Source: Nissolia schottii (taxonomy: Eukaryota > Streptophyta > Magnoliopsida > Fabales > Fabaceae). From it: a stretch of DNA of 64,000 bases. Positions 23,216-33,589 of this stretch are shown piece by piece. Each line of letters opens with the position of its first letter. Position 1 is the first letter of the stretch. The DNA lies in the NCBI GenBank assembly GCA_003254905.1, contig QANU01030006.1:1-64000 (forward strand). Direction: 5' to 3'. The notes under the pieces are model-generated. The model worked only from the letters and a program-made list of their open reading frames with translations, was not told where the DNA came from and did no database searches. The translations under genes and the position numbers were made by a program.

Positions 23216-24195
23216 GCTCCCTCACTGAGTTCCAACTTATCAAAGCCACTCTGGATAAGAAATTCAGAATTAAAGACTTAGGAGAATTAAGATACTTTCT
23301 GGGCTTAGAGGTAGCTCGCTCTGTCAAGGGCATCTCCCTTTGCCAACGGAAATATTGCACTGATCTCCTTGTCGATACAGGTGCTATCAATTCCAAGCCC
23401 GCTTCTACGCCACTGGATGTGGCAGTGAAGTTGTTCCAGGATAAAAGCTCACCTTTCGAAGATGTCCCTAGCTACAGAAGAATGATAGGATGGCTCCTCT
23501 ATCTCACCACGACTCGCCCTGACATTGCCTTCGCATGCCAGCAATTGAGCCAGTTCCTCTCAGCCCCGACTCAAGCTCATCATCGAGCTGCTATGCGCGT
23601 GTTGAGGTACCTAAAAGGGGCACCGGGACGCGGCCTTTTCTTTCCCCGTGACTCGCCGTTGTGTCTGGTTGGCTACAGTGATGCGGACTGGGGAGGTTGT
23701 CTGGATACGCGTCGCTCAGTCACGGGTTACTGTTTCTTCATTGGCACTTCCTTGATCTCATGGAAAGCAAAGAAACAGACAACTGTGTCCAGGTCGTCCT
23801 CCGAAGCTGAGTACCGAGCTTTGGCTAGTGCCACTTGCGAACTTCAATGGCTTCACTACTTGCTCACTGATCTTCAGTGTGCTCCATCCACTCCTGCCAC
23901 TCTCTATTGCGACAATCAGAGCGCCATACACATTGCCGCGAACCCTGTCTTCCACGAGCGGACCAAGCACCTCGACATTGACTGTCACATTGTTCGAGAG
24001 CGCTTTCAGGCGGGTCTCATGCGGTTGGTTCCGGTCCCCACGTCTGATCAGTGCGCCGATGTGCTCACAAAGGCGTTGCCCCTTCGTCCTTTTGCCACTT
24101 TGGTTTCCAAGCTCGGCTTGATTGATATCGATCAAGCATTGCCAGCTTGCGGGGGGGTAAAAGAGAATAAACGCGCGAACGTGCCCACCACGTGA
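23216..24195 (+). pseudogene. Copia-1 RT end and RNase H
   Basis: This is the third frame of the broken polyprotein. It carries [30 protein letters not shown], then RNase H with YSDADWGGCLDTRRSVTGYC, SSSEAEYRAL and YCDNQSAIHIA, and the end ADVLTKALP. The open frame extends from 23035 in the wrong frame for the first 180 bases. The stop lies 38 bases inside the 3' LTR. Confidence 0.85.
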
Positions 24196-24398
24196 TGCCG
24201 TTCTCGCCAACTTGCATTCTGTTAGTTAGTTACAAGGGATTTGGATTTGTTACCGTTCTCTGCTTATTTGCAAGCACACCGTGCTCCCTCTTCCTGCTCT
24301 ATATAAAACACACTGTAGCATTTCATTGAATAATGAGAAACATAATTCATTTTTCAACCATTCTTCACTCTCTCGCTTTTGCTCTCTGATTCTTGTTA
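24158..24398 (+). repeat. Copia-1 3' LTR
   Basis: 241 bp, identical to the 5' LTR except at two positions. It is preceded by a GGGGGGG polypurine tract at 24151-24157. Confidence 0.92.
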
Positions 24399-25160
24399 GT
24401 AAGAAATGTGTAATTGGATTTTCCTAGATTTGATGGCTCACGTGTTACAATAGTTGTTTAAGGCTGAGCAATTTTTTAACTATTATCAAACACCTAATGA
24501 TCATATAATCACTATAGCATCTTTACATCTAGATATAGATGTAGTTGCTTGGTTTCAAATGGTGCAAACAATAAACCCCTTTCGCTCGAGTTCTTGAAGC
24601 TGAATTTGGTCCTTCCCCTTTTGAATGCCCACCAAAAACTCTCCTCAAACTCACACAACAAGGGTTACTGCATTAACCAATAGATCATATAGTATGCCAA
24701 CCGATCGTATGCTGGATTATTTTCTAAGTGGCCTGAAGAAAGATTTGCAACTAGATGTGGTTGTTCAATCACCAATGACTTTAATGAGGGTTGTGGCTTC
24801 AGCAACGAACCAAACTTGCCCAGTGGAAATACAAATCTCAGAATTATTACCCTCAAAATAATGCAAACACAATACCACATCCAACAAAAGCCAATCTCTG
24901 TCACCCTTGTTGCCTACACCTCCTTTAATCCACTGAGCAACCCCAACTTGAGGAGAATCTCAGTTGTTGAAATACAGAACAGGAGAGAAATAGGTCAGTG
25001 CTTTACTTGTGAAGAATTGTTTTTTTCAAGCCATAGATGTCCTAACAAACACCTCATGCTCTTATTTTGGGAGATGAAAGCCAAGAAGTAGTAGAGGAGG
25101 AACCACAGGGGAGTGCAACTATAGACATAGAGGCTGAGGAGCAATATCAACCTCAATTAT
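24399..25160 (+). pseudogene. Gypsy gag remnant
   Basis: With frame changes the sequence translates as LDFPRFDG, then AEQFFNYYQTPNDHIITIASLHLD, LEFGPSPFE, and a decayed zinc knuckle (CFTCEE). This is the order of a Ty3/gypsy gag (Retrotrans_gag). Stops and frameshifts are frequent. Copia-1 is inserted just before FPRFDG. The short frames at 24625-24861 and 24816-25091 are parts of it. Confidence 0.65.
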
Positions 25161-26163
25161 CATTAAATGCTCTAAATTGATTTTTAGGTTTTTGAATATT
25201 TTTAAAATAAGAAACGTTTGATGTATAATTTAAAATTTGTTAACTTTTGTATAACTCACTTTAATTAATATATGTTGTTTCTCCTTTTTATCTTATTCTT
25301 TATTTTTCTTCTCTTTTTCCCCAATCTCTCATCATTTTTTTGTTTTCTTCTTATTCAATGAATCCAAGAATTTTCATTTTCGTTTTCTTTATATTCGTTG
25401 TTTTTTATTTTTTAAATGTTTATGTATGCCTAGTTGATCAAAAGTTTGTGCATATAAATACAAAAGTTTTCTTCTTCGTCTTTGTTTTTGTTAACGTTTT
25501 CGTCATATTTTTTATTTCTGGTTAATGAAAAGTTTGTACACGTTAGTTCAAATGTTTGTGCATATGCTTTAAAATGTTTCTGCATAGTATATAGTAAGTC
25601 CACACAGGTAGAGTGTGAGTAAGGCGATAGAGAGACCACAATTATTTTTTGCTATTTAATACGACATAGATCCAATTTGATTTGATTTTAAATTTGAAAA
25701 AGTTCGTGCATGTATGGAGAAAAAGTTTGTGTATGTATATGCAAAAGTTTGTACACTCAATGTCATTGTATAGATCATTGGTTGGCCGCATGGTTGACAG
25801 CATTTGGGTTGTATACCTAGCATTACTCTTTTAAAATACTCTAAATTCAAATTAATAGTTAATAATACTCATAAAACACGTATTAAATATATTTTATGAA
25901 CATATATGTCACTCACTTTAAAGCTCAGGTGATTAACAACAAATTAATGCCAATCGACCCAAATTGAGACGTGATTAAGTGTGTCGTGCACCCAAAGAAG
26001 AAAAGGAGAAACCAAATCAAAGCAGCTTAAATATAAGTGTAGCCCTCATTTTCTATTATCTTATTTAAGGGATTTTCTTTGTTTTTTTGGTTGTACATAA
26101 GGGATGTATTTATAAGCTGGTCTAGTGTGCCCTGCGCTAGAGGCTTCTTCCTCTTCCACCTCG
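25161..26163. other. AT-rich DNA, nsLTP-1 3' flank
   Basis: Between about 25437 and 25760 several copies of AAAGTTTGTGCAT/AAAAGTTTGTACAC occur, related to the repeat at 27930-28540 on the other side of the nsLTP gene. From about 25926 the sequence (CCAAATTGAGACGTGATTAAGTG; GAGAAACCAAATCAAAG) matches the 3' flank of nsLTP-2 at about 37040, so the nsLTP duplication included this flank. No gene is seen. Confidence 0.55.
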
Positions 26164-27358
26164 TCAGAACTTGATGCTGTAATATTCACAACACCAACAT
26201 ATAAATTAAAGTTGATTAGAAATAAATAAATAAATAAGATAATTTACAATTTCTAAAATTTTTTTTTATTAATTATCTGTTGACAATGAAGCTCTTCAAA
26301 TTATTTTGCAAAGCGAAAAAAAAGTGGTTTCTCAAATATTTCATTGGATAAAAACCTTATAATACTTAATTTATCTATTTTTTTATCATTTTTTAATTAA
26401 ATTCATCCAATTTTATTATTTTTCATGATTTAATATGACATATTAATGGATTATATGATGTAGTGTGATAAATTAATATTTTTCAGTATAATATTTGTAG
26501 AGAGGTGCATCGTAAACTCACATGATCCGCAAATCTCTAAACCTCTTATAAGATGACTATTTCAATAATTTGACTAATGAAAAGTTTATTACGATTATCT
26601 AAAATATGAAATGATAACAAAATTTGATAAATTTAATTACAAAAATTATCAAAAATTGATGAATCAAGTAGCATGGATATTTAAGTAACCAAAATAAAAA
26701 TCATGAACAAATTAGTAATTGGAAAAATCTTTCTCCCCACTCTTATACTTTTGAATTTTACCATTAAATTAGTGTATTTGAATATAATTTACATTCAAAT
26801 AAATTAATTTAAAAATGTACATAAAACTCCGAGTCTCCTCCGCCCATCGACAAGCCCATGAACACAAAAATTCATTAAAGTATATACCATTTGAATTACG
26901 ACCCATTCGCAATTAATCATTAATTTTTAAAGCTTGACTAAAAAAGTTCATAATTTTTAATCCCAATTTAGTAGAATTTTGTATAATTTGTTAAAGAGAG
27001 AGTGGAATACGTACCTAAAACAGTCGGTGGAGATGCTGAACTTGTAGGGAATGTGGATCCCACACTTCCCAGGGAGCGCCACGGCATTGTCATCGTTGTA
27101 ACCAGGGATCATGCCGGCGACGGCCTTAAGGCAAATACACGTGGCCTGGCGCTCGATGGTGGTCTTGGCAGCCGAGAAGAGGCCTTTGGCACCTTCGCAG
27201 CACGAGGGCGGAGGATTTCCGCCCCCGGAGATGTATGAGACGCATGATGCAAGGACATCGGCCACTCCCTCGCATGAGATGCCTGCGTGGACCATGGGTG
27301 CACCCACAAAGGCCATGCACACCAGAGCAACCACGCATGCAAACTTGAGGCTAGCCAT
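26164..27358 (-). CDS. LTP: Non-specific lipid transfer protein 1 (2 exons)
   Basis: Exon 1 is 27358-27015 and exon 2 is 26176-26164, only 13 nt coding the last residues IKF and stop. The intron of 838 bp has GT (gtacgt) and AG ends. The product is 118 residues with a signal peptide of about 25 ([19 protein letters not shown]...VHA). It has the eight-cysteine nsLTP pattern C-C-CC-CxC-C-C (ISC, LASC, SCC, CIC, GKC, TDC), so it is a secreted type-1 nsLTP: a small hydrophobic-cavity protein binding acyl lipids in the cell wall/apoplast. The start at the inner Met (27358) is chosen because it opens the signal peptide; the open frame continues upstream into 5' UTR. An AT-rich MITE lies in the intron. 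Confidence 0.92.
26326..26690. mobile_element. MITE in the nsLTP-1 intron
   Basis: The ends GGTTTCTCAAATATTTCATTGG and (reverse strand) GGTTACTTAAATATCCATGC are similar inverted repeats. The interior (TAATATGACATATTAATGG, TTTGACTAATGAAAAGTTTATTACGATTATC) is homologous in inverse orientation to the MITE at 39085-39465. No clear target duplication remains. About 365 bp. Confidence 0.65.
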
Positions 27359-27480
27359 TATGCTTATATCGTCGAACTCAAATGGAACAAGCGGCGAGAA
27401 AGGAAATTGCAATGTGTGTGTTGCTTTTTTCTTTGCTTTCACTTCACTTGGTGTGAGTAAAAGTGATGCAAGGTGTAGGG

Positions 27481-27490
27481 TTTATATAGA
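27481..27490 (-). promoter_or_regulatory. TATA box of nsLTP-1
   Basis: TCTATATAAA on the minus strand, about 125 bases upstream of the ATG. The same box is at the corresponding position of nsLTP-2 (38531-38540). Confidence 0.65.
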
Positions 27491-28986
27491 AAGGGCCGAG
27501 GCCGGGTAAAGAAAATAATTACTTCCTCTTATGTCCTTAAATAATTGTTTGTGCTTTTATTTTAATATTTTCACAAATAACTGTTTACTTTTTTAAATTT
27601 AGATAACATCTATTAGTTTTTTTTTCTTAAATAATTGTTCATCTTTTTATTTTGACATTTTTACAAATAAAAATGATTGGTGTACACCCAAAATTTGCCA
27701 ATTGTACTGTCACCAGTTTTATACGGAAAAAACGAAAAAAAAAGTGTGTATCTCATACTAAAATGAAAAAATGAGTGGGAAAATACGATTTTAGTTTTCA
27801 CTCGCTCCGACCCTCTTCTTCCTCAATTCTTCACGCAACCCTGTTCTTCTTCTTCATCGTTATTCATTTTTTTACAGAATCATCATCAAGCATCGTTATA
27901 TGTTCTTCATTTTTAATGTTCACCCGTGTTGTAAATGTTTGTGCACTTACATTATTAAAGTTTGTACACTAATGTTTTGAAAGTGTGTACATTGAAATTG
28001 TTCACAGAATAATATGTATTTTTCACGTTAATATATGTGCAGTTATGTTGTTAATGTTTGTGCACGTACATTGCTAAAGTTTGTGCACTGTTGTTTTAGA
28101 AGTTTGTGTGCTAAAATTGTTCACAGGATAATATGTGTTTTTAATGTTGTTAATGTTTGCGCACTTACATTGTTACAGTTTTGTGTGTTGTTGTTTTAGA
28201 AGTGTGCGCACTGATATTGTTCACAAGATAACACATGTTTTTCATGTTATTAATGTTTGTGCAACCATGTTGTTTATGTTTATGACCTACGTTGTTAAAG
28301 TTTGTGCACTGAAATTGTTCACAAGATAATATGTATTTGTCATTTTATTAATGTTTATGCACCCGTATTGTTAATGTTTGCATACCTACGTTCTTAAAGT
28401 TTGTGCACTGCTGTTTTAGACGTTTGCAAACTAAAATTGTTCATAGGATAATATGTGTCTGTCATGTTAATGTTTGTGCACCCATGTGGTTAATGTTAGT
28501 GCATCTACGTTGTTAAAGTTTGTACATTGAAATTGTATTTCCTTTGTGAATATTAGTGTCAACGTTTTTGTTTATGTTTTTGTAGCAAAATATTAGAAAG
28601 CTCTAAGGGTGAGTGTAGAAGGTGGGTGAGTTTGGGGTTGTGGGTGTGGAAGGCAGTTGAGAAATAGGTGGGTGAGTGCGGAGTGTGTGGGTGAGTGTGG
28701 AGCATATTTATGCAGTGGATGATAGTATAGTGACAAGTATTTCGGTGAGTGCGACGCGTGTATGTAGTAGGTGGCTACGGTGACAAGTATTTCGAATGTA
28801 CACATAATAGGACTCTTTTACAAATAATTGTCCACTTTTTATATTTAGACGACATTAATTATTTTTTTCCTTGATATATCCATGTTAAATAAACTAAAGA
28901 AACTACTCTCTCTCATTATCATATTTATGCTTCATTACTAACTCCAACCACCTTCCACGGTTTAGGATAATGCGTTTTGTAGAGTC
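27491..28986. other. nsLTP-1 upstream DNA, no gene
   Basis: AT-rich, with a degenerate tandem repeat (27930-28540) and a GT-rich block at 28600-28800 (repeats of GTGGGTGAGTG, and two copies of GTGACAAGTATTTCG at 28731 and 28781). The short frames at 27775, 28135 and 28593 are repeat-derived. Confidence 0.55.
27930..28540 (+). repeat. Degenerate tandem repeat, unit ~95-125 bp
   Basis: About five units contain the ordered motifs TTAATGTTTGTGCAC, GTTAAAGTTTGTGCACTG, GTTTTAGAAGTTTG, AAATTGTTCACAGGATAATATGTGT. ATTGTTCAC (or variant) recurs near 27997, 28117, 28219, 28312 and 28437. Units differ by substitutions and deletions. Confidence 0.7.
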
Positions 28987-29227
28987 TGATAAAATGTATT
29001 GAATTGTGAAAAGAATTCTTAAGTTTGCATTGGAGCAATTGCTCAATATATATGGGCAATACAAGATAGCTTGTGCTGCAAGCAAAGCTATGGTAACAAA
29101 CTCAAATAGCCATAACAGCTGTACAAACAGAATAACTAACTTGCCAACTATACAAATGGCTGTAAAATAACTAACTTAGGTAAACTAAGCTAAGGCTGAA
29201 AAGCTAAAGCTTATTCATCCTCTATTA
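28987..29227 (-). repeat. Copia-2 3' LTR
   Basis: 241 bp, identical by eye to 33590-33830. Its first three bases (TAA on the minus strand) supply the stop codon of the polyprotein. Confidence 0.93.
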
Positions 29228-32200
29228 CCCCCCCTCAAACTTGGCGTGGGGCAAGGATTTGCCTTTGTAAATGTCAAGCAGGCCAAGTTTGTCGATGAAG
29301 AACCGGAAGGGACCAGTGGCCAGGGCCTTGGTGAGCACATCAGCAAGCTGGAGCTTGGACTGGACCGGGAGCAAATTGAGCAAACCATTCTGAACTTTGT
29401 CTCGAACTAAATGGCAATCAAGCTCGATGTGCTTAGTTCTCTCGTGGAAGGCCGGATTGCGTGCAATTTGAATTGCTGAGTTACTGTCGCAATATATGGC
29501 AGCCTTGTTGGATTGTTGAATGTTGAGATCATTAAGCAAGTAAATTAACCACTGCAGCTCACAGGTTACCGAAGCCAGGGCTCTGTATTCTGCCTCACAG
29601 GATGACCTTGAAACCGTAGTCTGCTTCTTAGACTTCCAACTGATCAAGGAGTTTCCAAGGAAGACACAGTAACCTGTTGTTGATCTTCTGGTGTCAACAC
29701 AGCCTGCCCAGTCTGCATCGCTGTAGGCCTTTAACTGGGGTTCTGAAGCAGAGGAAAAGAACAATCCAAGGCCTGGAGATGCCTTGAGATATCGAACAAC
29801 TCGTGTTGCAGCCTGCATATGCATAGTGGTGGGAGCAGCCATGTATTGGGCTAGCTGGTTTACAGCAAAGGCAATGTCAGGCCGAGTTGTTGTTAGATAG
29901 ATGAGTCTACCAATTAGGCGCCTGTATGGTGCTGCATCAGTGAGTAAATCTCCTACAGCCTTAGACAGCTTTTGAGATGGTTCCATGGGAGTAGTGGCAG
30001 GTTTACAGCCAAGTAACCCTGAGTCAGAAATGATCTCTAAGCAGTATTTTCGTTGAGAGACAGTGATCCCCTTGGAACTCCGAGCAATCTCAAGACCAAG
30101 GAAGTATTTCAGCTCACCCAAGTCTTTGATTTTGAACATGCCATCAAGGTAACTTTTCATGGAAGTGATTTCAGTCTTATCATTACCCGCAAGGATGATG
30201 TCATCCACATAAATGAGTAATGCTGTGAAGGAGTCACTGGAAGACTTGGTGAAGAGGGAATGATCAGAAGGGGACTGCTTATAGCCAAAAGTGAGCAAGG
30301 CAGTGGACAACTTAGAGAACCACTGGCGGCTCGCTTGTTTTAAGCCATAAAGAGATTTTAGTAAACGACAGACTTGGTTGGGTTTCTTGCTATGAAAGCC
30401 TTGGGGAAGTTTCATGTACACTTCTTCATGCAATTCTCCATGGAGGAAGGCATTGTTGACATCCAATTGGTGAAGAAACCAACCCTGAATGGATGCAAGA
30501 GAGAGCAACAACCGAACTGTAGTCATCTTAGCCACAGGGCTGAAGGTATCTAAATAATCAATACCTTGTGTTTGTGTGTAGCCTTTTGCTACTAATCTGG
30601 CCTTGTACCTCTCAATGGTGCCATCAGCCTTCAGTTTAACCTTGTACACCCACTTGCAGCCTATGGGCATTTTACCTTCAGGTAGGTCCACTAATTCCCA
30701 AGTGTTGTTTAATTGAAGGGCTGAGATTTCAGCAGCCATAGCCTCCTTCCAGTGGCTGTGTTTCACTGCTTGAGAGTAGGATGATGGTTCAGAGATAGCT
30801 GAGACATTGAGAATGAATTTCTTGTAGCTGGATCCCAAGGATTCATAGGTCAGACACTGCTCAATGGGATGTGCTGCTGTGGCAGGAGAGATGGCAGAAC
30901 CAAGCAACAAATTGCAATGGTAATCCTGCAAGTATGTGGGGGTGCATTTTGGTCTGGAAGACCTTCTGAGAGGCTGAGGAGGCATTGCAGCAGTATCAGG
31001 AGCTTGGGTGGGTGAACCTGGGCAGTCGGCAGGTGGTGCTTGGGATGCAGGGAACATATCAGACAGCTGCTCAGTAGCAGCAGGCAGGATAATCTGACCT
31101 GGAGGGGTATGTGGAACTGTTTCTGCAGCAGCTGAGTGAAAGGGGAAATGGTTTTCATAGAAAACCACATTTCTGCTCAAGAAAATCTCCCTGCAGTTCA
31201 GATCAAACAATAGAAAACCTTTTGTCCCAGCCTTGTACCCTAGGAAAATACATTTCCTAGCCCTTTTATCCAGCTTTGTTCTATTTCTATGTAATGTAGT
31301 TGCAAAGGCAAGGCAACCAAATACTTTTAGAAAAGAAAAATCAGGAGCTTTTGAAAATAGCATGGTGTGAGGGGTGGACATGTTAAGGGTTTTGCTAGGG
31401 AGTCTGTTTATGAGAAAAGTTGCATGTGCCACAGCAAAAGACCAGAAGCAATGAGGGAGATTGGCCTGAAATAACAATGACCGTGTGACATTCAAGAGAT
31501 GCTGATGCTTACGTTCAACAATTGAATTCTGCTGAGGTGTTTCAATGCAACTTGTATGGTGAATAATCCCCTTGCTGGCATAGAACTCCTTGAGAAGAAA
31601 TTCAGGTCCATTGTCTGACCTTAGTTTCTTAATCCTTGAACTGAATTGAGTTTCAGTAAGTGAAATAAAACCCTTGAGAGCTGGTGCAGCATCTGCTTTG
31701 GATTTCAGAAAATAGGTCCAAGTATGCCTGCTAAAGTCATCAACAATTGTCAGAAAATATTTGTACCCTTGTAAGGAAAGGGTTGGGACAGGTCCCCATA
31801 TGTCCACATGGATCAACTCAAATGGAGCTGCAGAAGCCGAGTTGCTTGCAGGAAAGGGAAGTGCCTTTTGCTTTGCAAAATGGCAAATGTCACAGGGAAA
31901 AATAGATGTAATGGGAGCAATATCATCACAGATCTTATTTTTTATTTCTTTCAAAACATGGAGTGGTACATGGCCAAGTCTAAAATGCCAAAGATCAAAA
32001 TGAGCAGGTTGAACAGCAGCATTGCCAACAAAATTACAAACATGCTGTAAAGAATGACAAGAATCAAAATTTTCTAAGAGGTAAAGGCCATTGACAGCTT
32101 TAGCAGCTCCAATCCTCTTCAAGCTGTGCTTGTCCTGTATGATACAGTGATCAGTGAACAAGGTGAGGCAACATTCCAAATCATGGCAAAGCCTAGAAAC

Positions 32201-33505
32201 AGCTATGAGATTGAAACTGAAAGAAGGTAAGTATAGAACATTGGCCAAGTGAAAATTGTCATTGAATCTAACTGTCCCTGCATGCTTGGCGGTGACAATT
32301 TGACCATTAGGAAGGGAGATAGAAACAGGAGGATCAATTTCCCTATAAGATTGAAAATAATGCCTAGAACAGCATATGTGATCAGTTGCTCCAGAATCAA
32401 TTATCCATAAACTTGTACCTGAGTTGCCTTGCAGAGAGGTAGAAGAAGTGTTATGGACTTGAGCAAAATTGACATGAGACTGCTGTGGCTGTTGAAGGAG
32501 AGCCAAAAGACTGTGGTATTGCTCTGTAGTGAAGGGGAATGATGAAGGCTGGGAGGCAGTCTGTGCAGAGGAAGATTCATCAACAGTGACAGCAGCATTA
32601 GCTGATTTCTTGGATTTGTACCCGGGAGGGTAACCATGTTTCTTGTGGCACTCATCAATTGTGTGTCCAAAATAGCCACAAAACGTGCATTTCTTGGAGT
32701 TTCTTTTAGATTTCCCTGGTTCCTTAGAATGCTTCTGTGCATCACCAGTGGAAACTGAATTGTGGGATGCATGAGTAAAATTGAGTAATGCCTTAGACCC
32801 TGACTCGTATTGAAGTTGCCTCTCATGTTGGAGGACCAGTGAGAAAATTTTGTTGAGGGAAAGCAAGGGTTCCATTAACAGAACTTGAGATCTAACAGTG
32901 TGATAAGAGTCACTCAAACCTTTGAAGAATTTGATGGCTCTATCAGCCTCACGTTGCTTCTTGATTTCAGCAAATGCACCACAATTACAGACAACAGTGC
33001 ATTTACAAGAAGGAAGGGGCCGAAATACATCAAGTTCATCCCAAAGGACTTTAAGATCAGTGAAGAATTGTGTTGCAGAAAGATCACCTTGTCGCAGTGT
33101 TGACAATTCTTCTTGAAGATCCGCGATGCGCAGCAAGTCGCCTTGAGAGAAGCGGTCTTTGAGTTCACTCCATACCTCGGAGGCTTTATCAAGCCACAAG
33201 ACGCTTTGTGCAATTGAAGGTTCAACAGCTCGGAGCAGCCATGAAAGCACCATGTGGTTGCAGCGCTCCCATGGGCCAAAGAGACTGGAGGATGAAGCAG
33301 GCATGGAAATCGATCCATCCACAAACTTGACTTTGTTTTTGGAGAGCAAGGCCATGCGCATCGCCCTGGACCAGCTATGGTAGTTGGAGCCGTTCAACAA
33401 GGAAGAAACAAGAATCAGGGAAGGATTCTCGTTCGGGTGCATGTAGTAAGGAGATGTGGGATCCTGAGCCGGATCCAGAGAAACAGCTGCAGCCATGGAT
33501 GGCAA
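29225..33505 (-). CDS. Copia-2 Gag-Pol polyprotein (intact)
   Basis: 1426 residues. Gag is about 25-245 and the zinc knuckle is C273-x2-C276-x4-H281-x4-C286. The protease motif IIDSGATDHIC has the active Asp at 370. GAG-pre-integrase LWHFRLGH is near 505. The integrase triad is Asp568 (HVDIWGP), Asp631 (RSDNGPEF) and Glu664 (SIVERKHQH). RT is about 935-1180 with YVDD at 1099-1102. RNase H runs from about 1260 (YSDADWAGC, DTRRSTTGYC, SSCEAEYRAL, YCDSNSAI). Known Copia elements process such a polyprotein in virus-like particles and copy their RNA into DNA. The first Met lies 84 bases after the primer site. It is related to Copia-1, sharing the gag start SPYYxHPxENPS. No frameshift or internal stop is seen. 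Confidence 0.95.
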   Translation of the reverse strand: MPSMAAAVSLDPAQDPTSPYYMHPNENPSLILVSSLLNGSNYHSWSRAMRMALLSKNKVKFVDGSISMPASSSSLFGPWERCNHMVLSWLLRAVEPSIAQSVLWLDKASEVWSELKDRFSQGDLLRIADLQEELSTLRQGDLSATQFFTDLKVLWDELDVFRPLPSCKCTVVCNCGAFAEIKKQREADRAIKFFKGLSDSYHTVRSQVLLMEPLLSLNKIFSLVLQHERQLQYESGSKALLNFTHASHNSVSTGDAQKHSKEPGKSKRNSKKCTFCGYFGHTIDECHKKHGYPPGYKSKKSANAAVTVDESSSAQTASQPSSFPFTTEQYHSLLALLQQPQQSHVNFAQVHNTSSTSLQGNSGTSLWIIDSGATDHICCSRHYFQSYREIDPPVSISLPNGQIVTAKHAGTVRFNDNFHLANVLYLPSFSFNLIAVSRLCHDLECCLTLFTDHCIIQDKHSLKRIGAAKAVNGLYLLENFDSCHSLQHVCNFVGNAAVQPAHFDLWHFRLGHVPLHVLKEIKNKICDDIAPITSIFPCDICHFAKQKALPFPASNSASAAPFELIHVDIWGPVPTLSLQGYKYFLTIVDDFSRHTWTYFLKSKADAAPALKGFISLTETQFSSRIKKLRSDNGPEFLLKEFYASKGIIHHTSCIETPQQNSIVERKHQHLLNVTRSLLFQANLPHCFWSFAVAHATFLINRLPSKTLNMSTPHTMLFSKAPDFSFLKVFGCLAFATTLHRNRTKLDKRARKCIFLGYKAGTKGFLLFDLNCREIFLSRNVVFYENHFPFHSAAAETVPHTPPGQIILPAATEQLSDMFPASQAPPADCPGSPTQAPDTAAMPPQPLRRSSRPKCTPTYLQDYHCNLLLGSAISPATAAHPIEQCLTYESLGSSYKKFILNVSAISEPSSYSQAVKHSHWKEAMAAEISALQLNNTWELVDLPEGKMPIGCKWVYKVKLKADGTIERYKARLVAKGYTQTQGIDYLDTFSPVAKMTTVRLLLSLASIQGWFLHQLDVNNAFLHGELHEEVYMKLPQGFHSKKPNQVCRLLKSLYGLKQASRQWFSKLSTALLTFGYKQSPSDHSLFTKSSSDSFTALLIYVDDIILAGNDKTEITSMKSYLDGMFKIKDLGELKYFLGLEIARSSKGITVSQRKYCLEIISDSGLLGCKPATTPMEPSQKLSKAVGDLLTDAAPYRRLIGRLIYLTTTRPDIAFAVNQLAQYMAAPTTMHMQAATRVVRYLKASPGLGLFFSSASEPQLKAYSDADWAGCVDTRRSTTGYCVFLGNSLISWKSKKQTTVSRSSCEAEYRALASVTCELQWLIYLLNDLNIQQSNKAAIYCDSNSAIQIARNPAFHERTKHIELDCHLVRDKVQNGLLNLLPVQSKLQLADVLTKALATGPFRFFIDKLGLLDIYKGKSLPHAKFEGG

Positions 33506-33577
33506 ACAGGAGAATGAAGACGGAGAAGAAGAATCAGAAAAGGAGAATGAGGACAGAGGAGCGGAAGCAAATTCTCA

Positions 33578-33589
33578 GTGATGATACCA
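33578..33589 (-). promoter_or_regulatory. Copia-2 primer binding site
   Basis: TGGTATCATCAC on the minus strand is directly adjacent to the CA end of the 5' LTR. It matches the first eight bases of the initiator-Met-tRNA site. Confidence 0.75.

Larger units (their letters stand above)
19229..24398 (+). mobile_element. Copia-1 LTR retrotransposon (frameshifted)
   Basis: The 241-bp LTRs at 19229-19469 and 24158-24398 differ at only two sites. The flanks GTAGG (19224-19228) and GTAAG (24399-24403) form a near-perfect 5-bp duplication. The LTR ends are TA...TA rather than TG...CA. The primer site TGGTATCAGAGC (19470-19481) follows the 5' LTR, and a G7 tract precedes the 3' LTR. The domain order is gag, protease, integrase, RT, RNase H, as in Copia. 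One small indel in the integrase region (about 21258) and a one-base insertion after RT (about 23216) break the polyprotein. About 188 bp are duplicated around the N at 22598. The insertion is young but the copy is not autonomous as assembled. Confidence 0.95.

Noticed and set aside
26957..27509. Plus-strand and out-of-frame frames over nsLTP-1 (also 38166-38563 over nsLTP-2 and 17343-17606 over the pseudogene)
   Set aside because: Antisense shadows of the GC-rich nsLTP exons; the eight-cysteine frame on the minus strand is the gene.
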